DNA from: Veillonella sp.
GTDB taxonomy: Bacteria; Bacillota; Negativicutes; Veillonellales; Veillonellaceae
NCBI GenBank assembly: GCA_022737715.1
Contig: JAIITD010000073.1
Coordinates: 1-8,173 of the forward strand
Reading direction: 5' to 3'
DNA length: 8,173 nt
Positions 5,845-8,173 of this stretch are shown here, piece by piece. Within the stretch, counting starts at the first letter, position 1. Every line of letters begins with the position of its first letter. A program made the translations under genes and the position numbers. A model generated the notes under the pieces. That model was given only the letters and a program-made list of their open reading frames with translations, was not told the DNA's origin and did no database searches.

Positions 5845-6780
5845 TTATCCTTCAATAAAAATATTTTTATCCACTTTAAGTGAATGTTTCGTTCGCTTAA
5901 GAATGCCTACAAAACCATTAGGTCCATAAGCTCTATACTTGTTAGACGGAATCGTATGAGAAAAGGCCTCTACGATTGGTAATTCCTTACCTTGTACCAT
6001 CATCTTTAATTGTACACTATCTACGTCCACTTTTGAAAGATGAGATACAGCAATATCCGTAGGCAACAACAATTTTTCACCGTGAATCGTCAATTCCTCT
6101 GCTATATAGGCAGATTGAATATCAAAAGGCCCCACAGAAGTCCTTGCCAAGGAAGTCATAGTCCCAGGAATACCTAATTGAATACATATATCACGTAACA
6201 ATGAACGAATATAGGTACCACCAGAACAAGTGACACGAATTGTAAAATAAGGAAAACCATAGGCTACTAATTCAATATTAGAAATCGTAATGGTTCGCAT
6301 CGGTAACTCTACAGGTATACCTTTACGAGCATATTCATAAGCTCGAATTCCATTGATTTTAATAGCCGAGTACTTAGACGGGCGTTGCTCTTGTGTGCCC
6401 ACAAATCGAGATAGTACTGACGATAACTCATCCCATGTTGGGGGTATCAAAGTTTCATTAATTTCAGAGGAATCCTCTAATACTGTAACGCCATTGACAA
6501 GTTTCATATCTTCGTCAGGTAATACGGATTGTCCCGTACTATCCTCAGTATCTGTAAAGGTACCGAATTTGCATTCTGCTACATAGGTCTTATCAAATCC
6601 ATCTGTATATTCAATGAGACGTGTTGCCTTGCCCAAAAAGATAGGCAATACGCCATAGGCCATAGGATCTAATGTACCACTATGACCTATGCGTTTTTCT
6701 TTTAAAATGCGACGACATATCCCTACAGCATCATGACTAGTAATACCAGGAGGTTTTAAAAATGGCAATACTCCATCCAT
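5845..6780 (-). CDS. truB: tRNA pseudouridine-55 synthase
   Basis: A 311-residue enzyme that converts uridine 55 in the T-loop of tRNAs to pseudouridine. The signature GHSGTLDPMAYGVLP at 32-46 carries the catalytic Asp38. Other family motifs are KTYVAE at 64-69, TDTEDSTG at 76-83, QRPSKYSAIK at 132-141 and SGGTYIRSL at 186-194. The C-terminal part (about 245-311) fits the short PUA-like tail. A polar stretch at about 88-114 looks longer than in many homologues, between the TDT motif and the QxPxxYSA motif. The start overlaps the nrnA stop as TAATG, with GGAGG about 10 nt upstream. The rbfA-nrnA-truB-ribF order is common in Firmicutes. Confidence 0.96.
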   Translation of the reverse strand: MDGVLPFLKPPGITSHDAVGICRRILKEKRIGHSGTLDPMAYGVLPIFLGKATRLIEYTDGFDKTYVAECKFGTFTDTEDSTGQSVLPDEDMKLVNGVTVLEDSSEINETLIPPTWDELSSVLSRFVGTQEQRPSKYSAIKINGIRAYEYARKGIPVELPMRTITISNIELVAYGFPYFTIRVTCSGGTYIRSLLRDICIQLGIPGTMTSLARTSVGPFDIQSAYIAEELTIHGEKLLLPTDIAVSHLSKVDVDSVQLKMMVQGKELPIVEAFSHTIPSNKYRAYGPNGFVGILKRTKHSLKVDKNIFIEG

Positions 6781-7727
6781 TATTTGATGACCTCCAATAG
6801 ACGAGCCTTAGCCTCATCAATGGAACAACCCTCTATAGTACAACCGGCTGCACGTATATGACCACCACCGCCGAAATGGTTAGCGATAGTATTCACATCA
6901 GTGCCTTTAGACCTAAGGCTGATACGCGTACGATTTGGGCTTTCACCTTTCAATAAAATAGCCACATCTACGGTATTCACATTACGAATAATATCGACAA
7001 ATCCGTCTGTATCATCGCCTAATATTTCCATAACAGATGGAGATAGCTCGATGGTAGCAACCCGATTATCCTTGTAGAATGAAATGGTTTGCATAACCTG
7101 TTTCGTTAATTCAAGACGAGCAGCACTAACGGCCTCAATCGTTTCTGAAATAACATTTGGCCTTGCACCAGCAGCAACACACAGACTAGCCATTTTTAAG
7201 GTATTAGCCGTAGTATTGCTAAATTTAAAGAACCCACAGTCAGTAGCAATCGCCATATAAAGAGCATTGCCCATAGACTCTGTAATAGGCCAATTCCATT
7301 GTTCGCACAAATCCGTAATAATTTCGCCAGTAGCCGCAAAATCAGGCTTCAAATATAGATGATCCGCAAATTCTGAATTAGAAATGTGGTGATCTATATT
7401 AAAAATAGGTGCACTAAATAGTGCACCTACGCGGCCAATCCGTTCATACGTGCTAGCATCTAATACCATGAGCATATCAACCGATACAGGATGATTTTCA
7501 AAATACGTTACATCCTTAATTTGGTCGATATACGATAAAAATGAATATTTTTCAGGTATTACATCATCCACCACCATGTAGACAGTTTTGCCTTGCGCTA
7601 CGAGAGCCTCATAAAAGGCCACCATAGAACCAATGGCATCACCATCTGGTCGTACGTGGACAGTGAGCATTATAGAATTAGCTTCACACAGAGCCATGTG
7701 TAATTGATTAATTGTGATTTTACTCAT
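6780..7727 (-). CDS. nrnA: DHH/DHHA1 phosphoesterase, NrnA-type oligoribonuclease / pAp phosphatase
   Basis: A 315-residue DHH-family enzyme. NrnA homologues degrade very short RNAs (nanoRNAs) and dephosphorylate 3'-phosphoadenosine 5'-phosphate; some members also cleave linear or cyclic dinucleotides. Motif I is HVRPDGDAIGS at 24-34, motif II is Asp90 in VLDAS, motif III is the DHH at 112-114, motif IV is TDCGFF at 162-167, and the DHHA1 substrate-binding motif is GGGGHIRAAG at 286-295. All metal-binding Asp and His residues appear intact. In motif IV the usual TDTG reads TDCG, a mild change. AAAGGA lies 8 nt before the ATG. It sits 17 nt after rbfA, its usual place in the infB operon of Firmicutes. 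Confidence 0.94.
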   Translation of the reverse strand: MSKITINQLHMALCEANSIMLTVHVRPDGDAIGSMVAFYEALVAQGKTVYMVVDDVIPEKYSFLSYIDQIKDVTYFENHPVSVDMLMVLDASTYERIGRVGALFSAPIFNIDHHISNSEFADHLYLKPDFAATGEIITDLCEQWNWPITESMGNALYMAIATDCGFFKFSNTTANTLKMASLCVAAGARPNVISETIEAVSAARLELTKQVMQTISFYKDNRVATIELSPSVMEILGDDTDGFVDIIRNVNTVDVAILLKGESPNRTRISLRSKGTDVNTIANHFGGGGHIRAAGCTIEGCSIDEAKARLLEVIK

Positions 7728-7744
7728 GTTCTGTATCCTTTGTG

Positions 7745-8101
7745 TTAATTTGTTTCTTCGTCCTTTTTGATTTCATTCAAAAGGGATTCAATATGCATGC
7801 TGTAATCTAACGATGTATCCTTATCAAAGGTAATCGTAGGGATATGGCGCAATTTCAATACCTTGCCAAGCTCGGTACGTACATGGCCGGATGCATGCTT
7901 TAATGCGATAAGAGTATCTTCTTTCTCTTTATCGGAACCAAACAAGGAAACATAAATCGTAGCTTCACGTAAATCACCAGTTACATGAACATCGGTAATC
8001 GTCGTAAAGCCGATGCGAGGGTCTTTCAACCCACGCATCAACATTTGACTTACTTCTTGTTTGATGAATTCTTGTAATTTTCTTACACGAACATCACTCA
8101 T
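7745..8101 (-). CDS. rbfA: Ribosome-binding factor A, 30S maturation
   Basis: A 118-residue, full-length KH-like protein that binds immature 30S subunits, helps 16S rRNA 5'-end maturation and supports growth in the cold. Family features are the N-terminal RVRKLQEFIKQEVSQML helix (about 5-21), DPRIGFTTITDVHVTGDL (about 27-44), the ATIYVSLFG strand, and LRHIPTITFDKD (about 84-95). The start is fixed by AGGAGG 5 nt upstream; its first bases overlap the infB stop codon, so translation is probably coupled. It lies directly after infB, as in most bacteria. Confidence 0.97.
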   Translation of the reverse strand: MSDVRVRKLQEFIKQEVSQMLMRGLKDPRIGFTTITDVHVTGDLREATIYVSLFGSDKEKEDTLIALKHASGHVRTELGKVLKLRHIPTITFDKDTSLDYSMHIESLLNEIKKDEETN

Positions 8102-8106
8102 AGTAA

Positions 8107-8112
8107 CCTCCT
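8107..8112 (-). promoter_or_regulatory. rbfA ribosome binding site overlapping the infB stop codon
   Basis: A consensus AGGAGG (8112-8107) shares two bases with the infB TAG stop (8113-8111) and sits 5 nt before the rbfA ATG. Ribosomes ending on infB would therefore be at the rbfA site, consistent with coupled expression of IF-2 and RbfA. Confidence 0.8.
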
Positions 8113-8173
8113 ATATTTGAGGTGCAACTTCTTCCATCAAGTACGCTTCGATTACGTCGCCTTCCTTGATGTC
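8111..8173 (-). CDS. infB: Translation initiation factor IF-2, C-terminal end only (5' part beyond window)
   Basis: The last 20 codons of a minus-strand gene read DIKEGDVIEAYLMEEVAPQI and then TAG. IKxGDxIEAYxMEEV is the conserved C-terminal tail of bacterial IF-2, the GTPase that places initiator tRNA on the ribosome. The rest lies right of the window. Its position 9 nt before rbfA is the standard infB-rbfA arrangement. The frame is complete to the window edge, and its stop overlaps the rbfA ribosome binding site. Confidence 0.92.
   Translation of the reverse strand, partial: DIKEGDVIEAYLMEEVAPQI

Overview
The window looks like chromosome from a low-GC Firmicute. Gene order and codon content best fit a Negativicute such as Veillonella. 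That assignment is inference from the infB-rbfA-nrnA-truB-ribF order, the AT-rich intergenic DNA and general protein similarity; no 16S or marker search was possible. I see no mobile element, CRISPR array or tRNA.

Right part (1261-8173, minus strand): a compact run of genes transcribed right to left, beginning off the window. The order is infB (last 20 codons only), rbfA, nrnA, truB, ribF, a chorismate mutase-shikimate kinase fusion, recD2 and comF. Gaps are 2-17 nt, and three junctions are TAATG stop/start overlaps, so this is almost certainly one operon. It starts with translation initiation and ribosome maturation (IF-2, RbfA). It continues with RNA turnover and modification (NrnA, TruB), flavin cofactor synthesis (RibF) and the aromatic pathway (CM-SK). 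It ends with DNA repair or uptake functions (RecD2, ComF). An inverted repeat at 1220-1254 closes it and also serves the convergent gene.

Middle (about 420-1208, plus strand): one gene for a stand-alone HD-GYP-type phosphohydrolase converges on comF. It has its own promoter region and a leader with a 9-bp hairpin. Several residues typical of HD-GYP cyclic-di-GMP phosphodiesterases are altered.

Left edge (1-198, minus strand): a 56% GC block that is not protein-like, set in very AT-rich DNA. Its minus-strand transcript has a helix joining its two ends, a 7-bp long-range helix, a strong hairpin and a GUAA-capped stem. A TATAAT box lies just upstream. I read it as a structured non-coding RNA. 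Its position downstream of comF makes the raiA RNA motif my leading candidate identity, unproven here.

Points most worth a second look: the left-edge RNA and its triple TATAAT promoter; a terminator-like hairpin with an in-frame A-AAA-AAG heptamer inside comF; the shikimate kinase domain lacking the usual substrate-binding Arg; and the divergent HD-GYP protein.
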